A stretch of DNA of 64,000 bases from Rhododendron vialii. Its lineage: Eukaryota; Streptophyta; Magnoliopsida; Ericales; Ericaceae. The stretch is taken from assembly GCF_030253575.1 (NCBI RefSeq), contig NC_080559.1, forward strand, positions 34,839,501 through 34,903,500. Direction: 5' to 3'. Each line of letters begins with the position of its first letter. Positions within the stretch are counted from its first letter, which is position 1. The notes under the pieces are model-generated. The model ran no database searches and was not told the DNA's origin. It saw only the letters and a list, made by a program, of their open reading frames with translations. Below are positions 24,860 through 44,477 of this stretch, in pieces. The position numbers and the translations under genes were made by a program.

Positions 24860-25300
24860 AGGTTGATGATCAATGGTGTTTTTCGGCCTAATTCCTTCGT
24901 TTAGGCTTTCAATTGCGTTATTTTGCCGTTTTAGGAAAGATTTGTTTCGTTAATAACTCTTAAACCGTAATTCTTTTTATGTTGATTCTTTTTGTGAAAT
25001 TCTTGTTTTTCTTTCCCGTTTTCAGTTTTAGGAAAAGCCCCAAATTCTGAGACTTTTTATTTTTCAAGTTTATTTTTAGGGTTTCTAGGGTTTCGGCCTA
25101 TATAAGGGTTTGTAACCTAAAGTTTATGCAGCTTTTATTAATAATATTGCAGAGTTTTTCTCTTTCTTTCTTGTGCGCAAGGTTTGCTCGTTTCTACGAG
25201 TTGTTTATCTTGTTTGGACTAGTACGCTAATTAGTCTCTCGTGAATTTCACTGCGTCACGATTAGTAAAGTCTCTTGTGTTTTGTATAAGACTCAGATTG
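24860..25300 (+). mobile_element. LTR-like fossil fragment (possible solo LTR)
   Basis: The stretch resembles the R-U5 part of a plant LTR. A TATA-like tatataaggg lies near 25099, followed by a T-rich leader with aatattgcagagtttttctc and a ttcttgtgcgcaaggtttgc block. No internal coding region, primer-binding site or second LTR was seen nearby, so it would be a solo or partial LTR. Ends and family are unresolved. Treat this as a tentative fossil call. Confidence 0.3.
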
Positions 25301-25749
25301 AATCCCATCTTCATCAACTATAGAAACAGGGATAAGAGTAGCTAGCTTACTCGATCTCCAATTATTTCTAGATATGGCTAGCATGATTCATCTAATTATT
25401 TGTATCTTTGAAGAGACATAATTTGGCAAAAGAACACACAACTCTATATAACCGTAATTGGAACCAAGCAAACAAGAGGCCAGGCTCAAGCTCGCATGTT
25501 CAACTCTTACCGCCACTAAACAGTTCTATTTGATCATTAATTTTAAAGTCTGAGAATTAATCGAGATACGCGTGAGTTGATTGATCTCAAAGGTATATTA
25601 TAAATAGACATTCTCTTGAATGCACTTCTAAATAGACATTCTCTAATACTCAATTCATTATTTCATTCCAATAATTGAAACCCAACCAGACTTCTATTCA
25701 CTAAAATATTGGATCACTTGTAATATATACATAGAGATTTCGTTTTGGG
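25301..25749. other. Spacer, nothing recognised
   Basis: AT-rich sequence with a small repeated block cattctcttgaa/cattctctaata (about 25609-25648). No gene was seen. Confidence 0.3.
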
Positions 25750-26135
25750 GGATTCGTAATGAGGTGAGACTAGGATTGGGATTGAGGTGAGATTATTAAT
25801 GAGGGGATGAATCATTTATTTATGTTTGTTTTGCACATGATTAGGATTGAGATTGGAATTGAGAATGAGGTGAGATTATAAATAACATGTTTGTTTTGGT
25901 TAGAATTAGGATTGGGATTGAGGTGGATTTTTAATTTGATTTTGTTCAATTCCATAGGAATGGGATTCGTAATAACACCCCTCGGGGTTGACTAATCCCA
26001 TCAAATGGGGGGATTGATATTCCCATGGGATTTGTAATCCATGAAATAAAAATCCAATCAAACACACTTTTTAAAACTGCATTTCACTTTCGGAGTCCTA
26101 TCCAAAGCCCCAATCCGGCTATCAAACACGCTCAT
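25750..26135. mobile_element. Diverged MITE candidate with internal aggattgggattgagg repeats
   Basis: Blocks such as aggattgggattgaggtg recur about 140 bp apart (25771 and 25911), with related gattgagattggaattgag pieces between. The right end, ggctatcaaacacgctc, is typical of plant MITE termini (GAGCGTGTTTGATAGCC when inverted). The left terminus is not clear. Confidence 0.4.
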
Positions 26136-26844
26136 AGTTCCTATTGGATCCAACTTTAAAAGGCACAGTCCAAACTGGAACTTTTGAAAATATCCCTATG
26201 GTTTCTTGAGACACGAGCCAAGCTATTAATCTACAGAACATTAAACTAGTACAGCACTTTCTAACTGTCCTGCTGCATCTATTGAAGACAAGGATCCCCA
26301 TCTTCCACTTCTTATCCACTTTTATAGATTTATATATAGTCTGTCTGTCCATATACATAATTAAACAAAAAATGATATCAAAAAAATTAATCATAAAGCT
26401 ACAGATATTAATCTACCATAATAGTTAGGAGTAACAATTAGCAGTGTTTTATTTCATTACGTAGGATTTTGATCATTTACTCAGGATTGTTTAGCAGTGA
26501 GCCAGTGAGTGTTTATTTTTTTCCCCCATTTGTATCACAATTTTGGTTAGTTGATCAATCTACCATAATAACCACTTTTCGGCAAACAATAACAACTTTT
26601 TTGACTCTTTTTTTTTTTGCCGAAAAATAGTTATTTTCCAAAAATATCTGGGTAAAATTTCTCTTGTCGAGACGAATCAATAATTCACAAAAATTTGGTG
26701 CAAAACTAACGAACACGATTTTCTTTTTGAATAAGAACAAAACCTTCAAAAAATCCTTTTTGGCTTAGTGGAACTCCACCTTAGTACTCTATCTATCTCT
26801 AATATCGTGAAGAAACCTTTTTCTTTCTTTCCTTTTTTTGTATA

Positions 26845-26960
26845 TCAAGATGTTTGGATAAGTTTACGCAAACATCAATTAATTTTAGAAGACCAATCCC
26901 ATTGTCCATTTGCGGAAGGTCCAATTAAAATCAAAACAAAAAACCATATGAATTAACTCC
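26845..26960 (-). mobile_element. SINE tail remnant, related to the SINE at 57461
   Basis: gtttacgcaaacatcaatta, aattttagaagaccaat and ccatttgcggaaggtccaat align with the matching parts of the 57461-57637 SINE (gcttacgcatctcgacta, attttagaggtcaaatcc, ccacttgcaaaaatccca). The head with box A and B was not found. Confidence 0.45.
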
Positions 26961-27641
26961 ATAAAAATTAACAGCACCTAGAACGTTTGAATCCAAAAAT
27001 TAGGTATGTAGTCGCAAGAAAAAACACTGATGATGAATTCAGAAAAAGGACTTAAAACTACTACTACTACTAGTACTAGCTAGGCAAGTAGGAAGGGAGG
27101 CCAGTAAAAGTCAATACTCTACCATCAGCCCAATCGAGGAAGATAGCTAGACATGGGGCCTGCATTAATTCGGCTCTGGCATGAAAATAACAAGCATTGG
27201 AGACTTGGACCTTGTCCGTTTTTGTTTTTGGATTTTGAGAGAAGAGAAAGAATGAAAATAATGATTGGAAAAAAAATTATTGATGATAGTACTGAGAGAG
27301 AATTCAAAATTTTAAATACTAAAATGAACAAGCTCAGAGCGAAGTGCGTAATATATAGTACTACATTACTACTAGTTCCTCTTCAATGCCAAAGAAGGTA
27401 TGCGTGCGCATGCCATGGTGAGAAAGCAAAAAAATGATCCTCCATATAATATGAAGCCATGGAATTCCCAAGGCCTATACAATAGATCGATTATACAACT
27501 AATTGATGCCATACAATTTGTATAATTATCCCTATTAATTGCACGTGACATTAGAGATCGAAGAGATTATTTTTCAAGTTTTCTTTTAAGTTTTTAATTT
27601 TCGTGCATAGCACGGTTTTTGTACGTGCTAATATGCAGGTA

Positions 27642-27873
27642 CTCCCTCCGTTCCTATTTAATTGTTCACTATAATTTTACGTGCATTTTTAACGACTCAT
27701 ATCTCTCGAAGTATATTATGTTTTATGTTTTCGAAATCATTGTTTTATAGAAAAAATTGAGATCTATCAAACAAGATCCATATTGCATATTTTTAGCAAT
27801 ATACGGCAAAAGATATAAACCTTTAAAAATACATGCAAAATCGTAGTGGACAATTAAATAGGAACGGAGGGAG
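27642..27873. mobile_element. Stowaway-type MITE (232 bp)
   Basis: The left end is ctccctccgttcctatttaa; the right end is its inverted copy (ttaaataggaacggagggag). TA is duplicated at both flanks (27640-27641 and 27874-27875). It is AT-rich with no coding capacity. The pairing of arms continues for more than 25 bp. Confidence 0.92.
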
Positions 27874-27875
27874 TA

Positions 27876-36630
<8,755 letters not shown>

Positions 36631-36720
36631 CAAGCTAGATCCCTCAAGAGACAATACAGTTCTGAGCCTTTTCTTCATGTTTGAGCAATTCAAAGCACTA
36701 AAAATCCCCATCAAATTTGT

Positions 36721-37125
36721 CCTTTGTGGAGTTGGGGGAGCTGCTGTCTCGGCCAAGGGGGCCGTGCTCCGGTCTCTCTTCAATGATCGGAAACGTTCAC
36801 TTCGTAGAGCTCGTTGAGTTGAACAAGCAGCTAAAAAATAAGCTCGATCGGATATCATTAAGTGCCTAATCGAAACCTTTTTGTCTTGAAAAGAATGGAT
36901 CCGAAACACTGGATCAAATCTACTAGAACCCCTTATTGGCAAGTTATACGTGTTCCGATCAGACACTTAATTATATTCGATCAAACTGATTTTTTGCATA
37001 CTTGTTCAACTCGACGAGCTCTACTAAGTGAACGTTTTTGATCATCGGAGCAAGACCGGAGCAGGACCCCCTCAGCCGGGACAGCACGATGCTGTCCCTT
37101 GAAAGGACAGCAGCTCCCCCAGTCC
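36721..37125. mobile_element. MITE with ~170-bp inverted arms and 9-bp flanking repeat
   Basis: The arms ttgggggagctgctgtc (36731) and gacagcagctcccccag (to 37122) pair. Pairing continues through gtgctccggtc/gaccggagcag, aacgttcactt/aagtgaacgtt and gagctcgt/acgagctc as far as about 170 bp from each end. CAAATTTGT stands at 36712-36720 and again at 37126-37134, a 9-bp direct repeat as made by Mutator-like transposases. The left arm has about 7 extra bases outside the paired part. It starts 90 bp after the SCPL stop codon, so it probably lies in the 3' UTR or just past it. Confidence 0.82.
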
Positions 37126-38286
37126 CAAATTTGTGGGTTAAAGTGACTAGAATAGAAATCATTAATCATTCAGATTGGTAATTGTATCATTCATTCAGTT
37201 TGGTAATTGTAAGTGCACATCTCATTTAATAAGCAGGAGGAAAATTAAAATGAGTCAATTGAAAATTTAATTTCACATTTCGGCTTTGTATAGTTGTACT
37301 TTGCGATGCGAATAATTCTCTATTTCTCAGTTTTTCAACAAAGAAGTGAGCTCCATTTCAATTTCTGTGTTGCCTAACTCATCCAAAAAATGGCAGGGGA
37401 GGGGGAAAAAAAAACAGCATACTCCTTTCCTGTGCTTGGATCATGGGTTGTGAAGGGAATTCACCAATAGCCAGACAAAGCACTGCAAAACAAGGACTCC
37501 TTGGCATCATAGTTTTGTTATTTCACTCCAACAATTTCCCAAATTGCCCTAAGGAAGCCCGAATATGTCTCTCATCTACATTAAGAAACTTGCATCAACT
37601 TATTTAATTTTAGTCCATATCAAGTCAGATTTCTGAATGGTTTTAAAAAAGTGCAGTTCCTTAACCGGTTTTTGGATGGACCGGGCTGGTTACCCATGAA
37701 AATAACGGTGTTGTGGAAATTTACGTGCGTATGGGCAGATACGGCTGTTACGTAACAGATTGTTATGTCCCGTTACACACTGTATTACATACCTTTACGC
37801 AAACAGATTCCTCAAAGGAACCAGTTTTCAAGCTCGAGATGACACTTCTTTTTTATTTGTACGAGTCGAAAGCTCTTCGTGATGAACTACACACAAGTTA
37901 AATTAGTAGTGTTGGGAACATTGTATAGTAGATCACTGGAATAAATCTTTAAAGGACCCCATTTCTTAGGTTTTTCTCAGCAACCCTGCAGGATCACACT
38001 GTGAAAATGATTCTGCTAATTTTCAAAGATTCTATCAAGGTTATACCTATATGCCATGTGGGTACTTCCATTTCAGATCAATTTACAAAACCACCCCTAA
38101 CCTAATAGCATGTACACAAGAGTCGCTATGTGCACAGAATTAGGTAAAGTAGAAAGGTTATCTCCAAAATCTGGCATGCAGTAGAGTAGCAAAACATCAA
38201 AGCTAAAATACATTTGCTTCAATAGCTCGGTATAAATAGCTATGCATTGTTCATACGCAATATGCTTTTTTATTATTTTCCCAGTC

Positions 38287-38334
<48 letters not shown>

Positions 38335-38574
38335 ATTTTATAGTATTTTGTGAAGATAGAAATGATAATAGAGAGGATTGGTGTGAAATTGAGAGATATT
38401 TGAGTAGGTAAAATGAAAAAAGTAAACTTTTGAGTAGGTAAAATACCAATTGCTTGGTGTACATGCTCTAATTAGGTGGACTCGTACTACTCGCTAACAA
38501 CAAATTATGGGGGCATTGCACTTTCTCACTGGCCACTTGACTTCTCTCATGTGATTCTGACAATTCGTGTGAGG

Positions 38575-38885
38575 GAGTATTATTTGTTCTAGAAACCTTT
38601 ATACAAAATAAGCAGTTTATTTCATATTTTTAAACTTAAAAATAATAATTCTTTTAAATCTTTTTTGCACTGTTGAAAAAATTTCAATGAGATTTATCAA
38701 ACAAGATCCATATTGTTAGAAAAATTATTTGTGTAAACATATTTTTTTAATTTGAAATTGCCTTTTTAAAAAATAAATACTTATCTGCTAGAAATACTTC
38801 TAGACCCACAATCTTAAGATTCTCAGTATGTTCAAAAAGGGGGAAAAAAAATCGTAGGATCTACTATTCCCAAATAAAAAAGTTC
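38575..38885. mobile_element. Diverged MITE remnant related to the 27642 element
   Basis: gagatttatcaaacaagatccatattg (38690-38716) nearly repeats a block of the Stowaway MITE near 27761-27785. A gagggagta-like end is present at 38570. No intact right terminus was found. Confidence 0.35.
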
Positions 38886-39230
38886 ATTATTTGAACTAGA
38901 ATTTCAAAGCATCAAAATGTAACTTCTCAAAATCAGACTCTTATATTATTTTTGTTTAAAAGTAAAAATTGAAGCTATGGAAAATATAGTACACTACTCT
39001 AGCATGTCAAATGAGCAAAAGTTATGCTAAAACTTTCACGAGCTCACCCTGAGGTGCTGCTCGCTTGGTAGGTAGTGATGGTAGCACAAATACAAAGATA
39101 GTTAATTCTTTTAAAAATAACATTAATTTGTACCAAAATATATATGTTTTATAGTAGTACAAGGATGATGCATTGCACTCAAAATGAGACGTTGGACAAT
39201 TGGACTCACTAAGTACAAGTCCCTGCAAGC

Positions 39231-39375
39231 AGTGCTAAGCGGCTGATCCGATCGTTCATCTCTGCACAAATGACTAAGATTGAATCAGAGCTCATATAAA
39301 TCTGAATCGTTCATTGCTTGATTAAGATCCGAGTCAACGATTGTCGAGATGAACGGCCGAACCGACCGCTCTACA
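39231..39375. mobile_element. Small foldback MITE, second member of the 34152 family
   Basis: Left arm agtgctaagcggctgatccg followed by atcgttcatctct. Right arm inverted tgtagagcggtcggttcggc followed by cgttcatctcgac. The middle holds tgaatcgttcattgc. No frame. Confidence 0.55.
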
Positions 39376-39743
39376 CCTGTTTTGCATGGTGCTGCTTGAC
39401 AGCAACCCCAATTCCACTAATTTAGCCCAAATCGACACACAAAACAAAGTGCAAGGACCACTTGGACAATTTGCCCCTGAAAGTATTAGACGGTCAACCC
39501 TTTTTGGTACTGATCGCCATGGTGAAACCTTGGAAAGTGTTGCCCAAAAAAGTTGTTGACAGGATGACTCAGCTTTACAGATAAGAAAGAATAAGGGTGT
39601 ATGTGTAATTTCGGCAAGTGGGTTGGTAGTATATAATTATGTCAGAAAAGAATCACATTCACACGTGCCGTCACAAACCTCAAGCCTAGGAAACAAGAAA
39701 GAATCCCCCACATTCAATTATCCTTTCCCCTTGCCTTTTCAGC

Positions 39744-39892
39744 ACCTCTCTCTCTCTCTCTCTCTCTCTCATCAACATCATCTCTCTCTCTCTCTGTACA
39801 TTAACCTCTGTCCTAGCAAACATAAACAAGGAAAGAAGGGAGAAGAAACCGTAGAGAAATTCCCAATCAAAAACATAGAAGAGTCCACACCA

Positions 39893-39923
<31 letters not shown>

Positions 39924-39977
39924 AATGGCCCAGCTGGACCAAAATTTATGTGAAGAGGAAAAACAAAGAAAGGAAAC

Positions 39978-40013
<36 letters not shown>

Positions 40014-40290
40014 GCCTTCAGATGTCCTCCAACCATACCCACCTCATACATACACCCAACAAAATCATGTTGCCACAAATACCCCTCTGCAAACCCCCAT
40101 CTTCATCACTTCACTGTCTCAAAAGAACTGCATGTTTTGCCCCGATTTACATGGGCTTTTTGGGCTTTTTCTCGGTCAGAGTTTCACAGAGAAAACAGGA
40201 AAGCGTGACTCTTTCTCATCTCCTTTCTTTCCTTTCCTCCATCCTTTATTATTTCTTGCACACCTATTGCCTTCCTCCCCCCCTTCTCTA

Positions 40291-40324
<34 letters not shown>
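39744..40324. repeat. Cluster of (CT)n and (GA)n tracts in the leader/promoter of the DLNQ gene
   Basis: CT tracts at about 39744-39770, 39781-39796, 39898-39923 and 40293-40324, and a GA tract at 39979-40012. The CT tract at 39898 and the GA tract at 39979 are complementary and could pair across about 55 bp in single strands. The last CT tract is about 90 bp before the start codon. Confidence 0.9.
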
Positions 40325-40328
<4 letters not shown>

Positions 40329-40415
40329 TTACTTCAGATATATCTTTTTGTTTCTCTCCCTTCTTCAAGTTTTTTACTTCTTCGGTACTGGATTCTTTGA
40401 GTTTCTTGTGATCTG

Positions 40416-42672
40416 ATGTCTAAGAAGATGAAAGGAGATTCTATAGATCCATCAACATATGGTACGTATGGGGATCCTAAGGCCAGATTCAAGCATCAGG
40501 TTCTTATACAGGACTACAGAGAGTTGCAGAAGGTAAAATTTCCTTGTAGGTTTTCTCCATGTCCGCTGAAGATCGAGGGATTTCTTTGATTTTCTCTTCT
40601 GGGTTTGCGTTTGTGCTTGTTTTGCTTTTTCAGTCTCTTGTTAAATTTTTTTTTATGGGTAAAGTCTAATTGTTCTAATCTTCCTTCATATGAGTCTTGT
40701 AGGAAGAAACGCATGATATATTGTTCATAAACCGAACTATTTGTTTATGTTATGTAATCAGTTGCTGTGTTTTCTTCATCTGATTTATGTGCTCTTGTTC
40801 TGTTGATGAATTTCTCTCTTATCCTGTTGTAGAGCATTTTTTTTGGAATTTTTTTCTAATGTTTTCCTCTTTAGGATTTGAAACTTCCTTGAGTATAGTT
40901 CACACGATCAGTGTTTGTATGAGGGGAAGGTTTGGTACACTTTTTGATGGAAAATCTTCCCTTGAGTACTTCAATTTTTGGTGGTTAGAGTCTATATTTC
41001 TCTAATATTATTTCATCCCAGTCTTGTAGGATGAAAACCCAAGATTCATAAAAAAAAATAAACATAAAAACCTAATTAGATCCAGTTATTTTGTTCTACT
41101 ATTTGGACTATTTGGTATGCTACAATGAGGTCTTGTCTTTTCCTCCTCCGATCTCTCTGTCCTTCCATGTGTTTTTTTTGTTGATCCGCCTGTCCTTTCA
41201 TGGTTCAATGAAATAGTTTTGTTCTTTCCTCCCTTTTTCTCCTGATATCACTATGGTTTGCTTTCAATCACTTGTAACCCTATGGGTGGAGTAATAAACT
41301 TGAGTGTTTGTGCAGGAAACTGAGGCCATGAGAAACAAGTTGGAGAGCACAAAACAGAGAAAAGTAATTCTTTTGGCCGAAGTCTGGTATGATTCTTTAC
41401 CTTAATGTACTTAAGGACACAGTATGCCCCTAAAATCTGAGTTCAAGGGTAGCTCATGTCTTGGAATATTGTATCGATTTGTTACTCCATGTTTAGTGTC
41501 TTAACTGTTTATATGTTTTTTCTGTATGATCAAGTTGCATCTGAAAATTGTAATTTGGAATATGGTTGATTTTATCAGTGAATGTTTCTGTTTGTCCTGC
41601 AAAATTTTGAGAACTATTATATTTTAGTTGTAGGTTCTATTTTTGAATTCCAATCATGTTCGGTTTTTATGTCAACTTGGCTTAAATAGGATCAACAGGA
41701 TACCAAAATATCAAATTGCATTTCGAGATGCAATGGCAAATTTGGCCATTTTCTTCTTCATATTCCCTTTGTTGATTGTTCGAAGGACTATCAGGGAGTA
41801 TTTATGACTTATGCTGCAATTTTTTATTCTGATTACCAGGTTCCTACGACGACGATACAAGTACCTTATGCAAAACAAGGCTGTTAGACAACCAAGGGAA
41901 CGACAAATTGTTCACCCACCAAATTTTGTAACTCAGAAAAGAAATATTGTGAAGCAGAAAACTTCCAGGAAAAAGAAAGGCAATCTGTATGACATGAAGC
42001 AGAAAACTGTGAACTACACAGTTTCTGATTCAAATCAGAAGGAAAGGATATTGAGTCAAAGGTATCCGGCAAGTCAGACTCCAAATCCAATTCTTGATCT
42101 AAACCAGAAGGATAGGATGCATGTTGGAAAAGAAGCTATTCTTAGAAACCCCACTCCTGGTTTTGATTTAAATCAGAAGGAAAGATCATACTGTAGAAAA
42201 GATGCTGCCTTCCGGAACCCAATGCCGGTTCTTGATTTGAACCAGAAGGGAAGGTTACTCAGCGGAATGGAAACTGCTCGCCGAAACCCATTTCCAGCTT
42301 TTGATTTAAACCAAATGGAAAGAAACATTGTGAGCGAGAATGCTGTTCAAAGCCGAGCTCCAATTTTTGACTTAAACCAGATCTCGGTAAACTCTCAAAG
42401 AAGTTAATGAACTAAAACTTCCTGAATGCTATTTGTTACTTAATTCTCATGTGTTTGCATTCGACTTTGTGTTTCAGGGAGAGGAAGAGGCATTACAGAA
42501 TAATTATGAGCCATTGAAGTTGGAGGAGCCAAAGAAAATTGTTATGAGAGGGGGAACCGATGAGCAGCACAACGAGTTGAAACTAGCCATGTGTCGGAAC
42601 ATTGGGAATGGACCGAATCGGGTGGGGAAGAGGAAGATTTCTTGGCAAGACCCGGTTGCATTGGAGGTTTAA
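40416..42672 (+). CDS. Uncharacterised plant protein with tandem DLNQ (EAR-like) repeats
   Basis: Four exons: 40416-40532, 41316-41386, 41840-42386 and 42478-42672, giving 309 residues with phases that fit. The N-terminus (MSKKMKGDSIDPSTYGTY, then DPKARFKHQVLIQDYRELQK) and exon 2 (ETEAMRNKLESTKQRKVILLAEV) form a likely short coiled coil. FLRRRYKYLMQN follows. A basic stretch (KQKTSRKKKGN) may act as a nuclear signal. Exon 3 then carries five 23-residue units, four beginning DLNQ(K/M) and the first DSNQK, plus a final DLNQIS. The C-terminal exon is acidic, then ends in VGKRKISWQDPVALEV. I know relatives in other eudicots only as unnamed proteins. DLNxx motifs are typical of EAR-type repression signals, so a nuclear co-repressor-linked role is a guess. 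The start follows CT-rich leader sequence. Confidence 0.85.
42027..42386 (+). repeat. 69-bp coding minisatellite (DLNQ units)
   Basis: GAT/GAC codons opening the motif stand at 42027, 42096, 42165, 42234, 42303 and 42369. Spacing is 69, 69, 69, 69 and 66 bp. The encoded unit is about D-L-N-Q-K-x-R-x(8)-(A)-x-R-N-P-x-P-x-(F/L). The first copy reads DSNQKER. Units differ by several substitutions, so the array is not recent. Confidence 0.95.
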
Positions 42673-43230
42673 GTATTTATCTTCAGGTGTCAAGATCCTG
42701 CATTGGCAGTGGGCTTGAAAAAAATGGTGTCATAGTACTGGCAATTTGTTTTCAAGGTGTATTATAGATGGACGTACAAATATTGCCAAGGGATCAAATT
42801 TGGTTTCACCATCCTATGTTGTTCGGTTTTCATTTACTCCTTGTTTCCTACTTAGTATAAGTTAGGTGGTAGATATAAGGAAATTTGGAATCTTGCAGTC
42901 GTTGGAATTGGAATTGAAATAATTCAGTAGTTGGAAATGGTAGTTACATAGCCAAGGAATTGAATTTGTGTGTACCATCCATGCTGTTTGTTTCATGGAT
43001 TTGTGATCTACAGTATTAGTTAGGTGGTGGATACAAGAAATTTTGTTATCTTGCCATTATTTGATGTGGAATTGGAATAATTCCATATAGATACCTTATG
43101 TTTTGTTTCTTTTCACTCTTTTACTTGTTAAAGAACAAAGCAAAAGTGTTGTTAGTTTGTTTGGTTCTTTTTACTCGTTCCCGACCTATGGTGGTAGTAG
43201 CCTAGTAGGACGGATCTTGGCTCTTGGGGC

Positions 43231-43465
43231 CGGTTGTAGTTGTAGTTACACAGTTAGTGTAACATTCAGCATAGATGTATTCGGAATCGTCTGGTTGTAG
43301 TTGTAGTTACATAGTTGGTGTAGCATCCAACATAGATGTATCTGGAAGCGTCCGGTTATAGTTAGCATTCAGCATACATGTATCCGGAATCGTCCGGTTG
43401 TAGTTGTAGTTACATAGTTGGTGTAGCATCTAGCATAGATATATCCGGAATCGTCCAATAAACGT
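43231..43465. repeat. ~61-bp minisatellite, four units (one shortened)
   Basis: Units start ggttgtagttgtagttaca at about 43231 and 43292, ggttatagtta at about 43353 (shortened), and again ggttgtagttgtagttaca at about 43395. Each ends in a cggaatcgtc or ggaagcgtcc block. Confidence 0.85.
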
Positions 43466-43967
43466 GGGTACCAAACGGTTCCAAATGCATCTCTATCCGG
43501 ATTTGTCCACATAGGTTTGTGTCCATATCATCTCTGTTTCTGGTGAACTGGTACACAGTTGCAATTGGGCTGTGTAAAATTCTGGTAGCATTTGCTTTTA
43601 TCGTGGTAGTGTAATGCCTTGGGGCCTGTTTGGTATCACTATTGGTAAATTTTTTCGAGTAAAAGCAACGAAAAGATGTTTCTGAATTGCTGTAAACTTT
43701 TTTTTGGCCCGGACGTTTGGTGAAAGCAATTGATGATTTTCCAACTCGGCTTTGCACAGAAGAATAAAATAAACAAGAAAAAAAACCACTCTTCTTTAAA
43801 CTGAGACAAAGGAAAAGGGGGAAAGTCTCATTCTAAGAAAAATAAAGAGGAGTTGCGAAAATAAACTTTCTATTTTGCTTTTATTGATTTTTTTCCCTCT
43901 ACCAAATGTAGAAGCAGTAGTATTACTTTTCTCTTTCTTGCGGGAAATTATTACTCCTATTTGCTAT

Positions 43968-44077
43968 TAGAGCACCGCTACGTGGTGTTCCATGGCCTTC
44001 TCTATCCCACATTTGTGTGCGGGACATTTATGTGAACTTCCACACAAATGTGTGATGGAGAAGGCTGCTAGAGCATA
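43968..44077. mobile_element. Short foldback element (MITE-like)
   Basis: ggccttctctatcccacatttgtg near 43994 pairs with cacaaatgtgtgatggagaaggc near 44043-44065. The loop is about 22 bp. Flanking tagagca motifs occur on both sides in the same orientation. Superfamily unknown. Confidence 0.55.
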
Positions 44078-44477
44078 ATCACTCCCACAAGGCTTTCCAA
44101 ACTCAAATGGGCCAACCCAGTTTGTGGGTTTTCGGAATTCAGCTGTTTTGGACTGTCCCGTTTCAACAACGCACACAACTAAATGAACATCCGAATAAAT
44201 GAAAGCCTACCAAATCCTCCTGCAGCCTGTTGGGTTGGAGTCCTACTTTGGACCTAGAGGTCTCAGGTTTGAGAGCTGGTAGAGAGAGAGATTGCTTGAA
44301 TAAATGAAAGCTTGAATCCAAACGAACATGCAAAGTACAATGTATACAAGTTACACAAACAGTACCATTACTAAATCTCCAAACGTACGTTTCGGGATGG
44401 TTTAGTATCTGAATGTGGTGTTTCCCCCAAATCACATGCACGCTCCTTTCCTCCTATCCACCTCGATCGTTTTTCTG

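Larger units (their letters stand above)
36631..40415 (+). other. Intergenic region: SCPL 3' flank, MITEs and promoter of the DLNQ gene
   Basis: Apart from the listed MITEs and CT/GA tracts no gene was recognised. A (CT)n tract of about 43 bp lies at 38289-38331. Confidence 0.45.
42673..44477. other. Intergenic region between convergent DLNQ and zinc-finger genes
   Basis: Holds the 3' UTR of the DLNQ gene, a minisatellite at 43231, an inverted repeat at 43994 and otherwise no recognised gene. A GGGGCCTGTTTGGTAT-like block near 43620 resembles a MITE end, but no partner end was found. Confidence 0.4.

Noticed and set aside
38097-38333. Arg-Glu repeat frame at the (CT)n tract
   Set aside because: Pure microsatellite translation.
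39623-40416. Overlapping Ser/Leu- and Arg/Glu-rich frames around the CT/GA tracts
   Set aside because: They are translations of dinucleotide repeats and share no family feature.
43620-43960. MITE suspected from ggggcctgtttggtatcac
   Set aside because: No matching inverted end could be found to the right within a few hundred bases.
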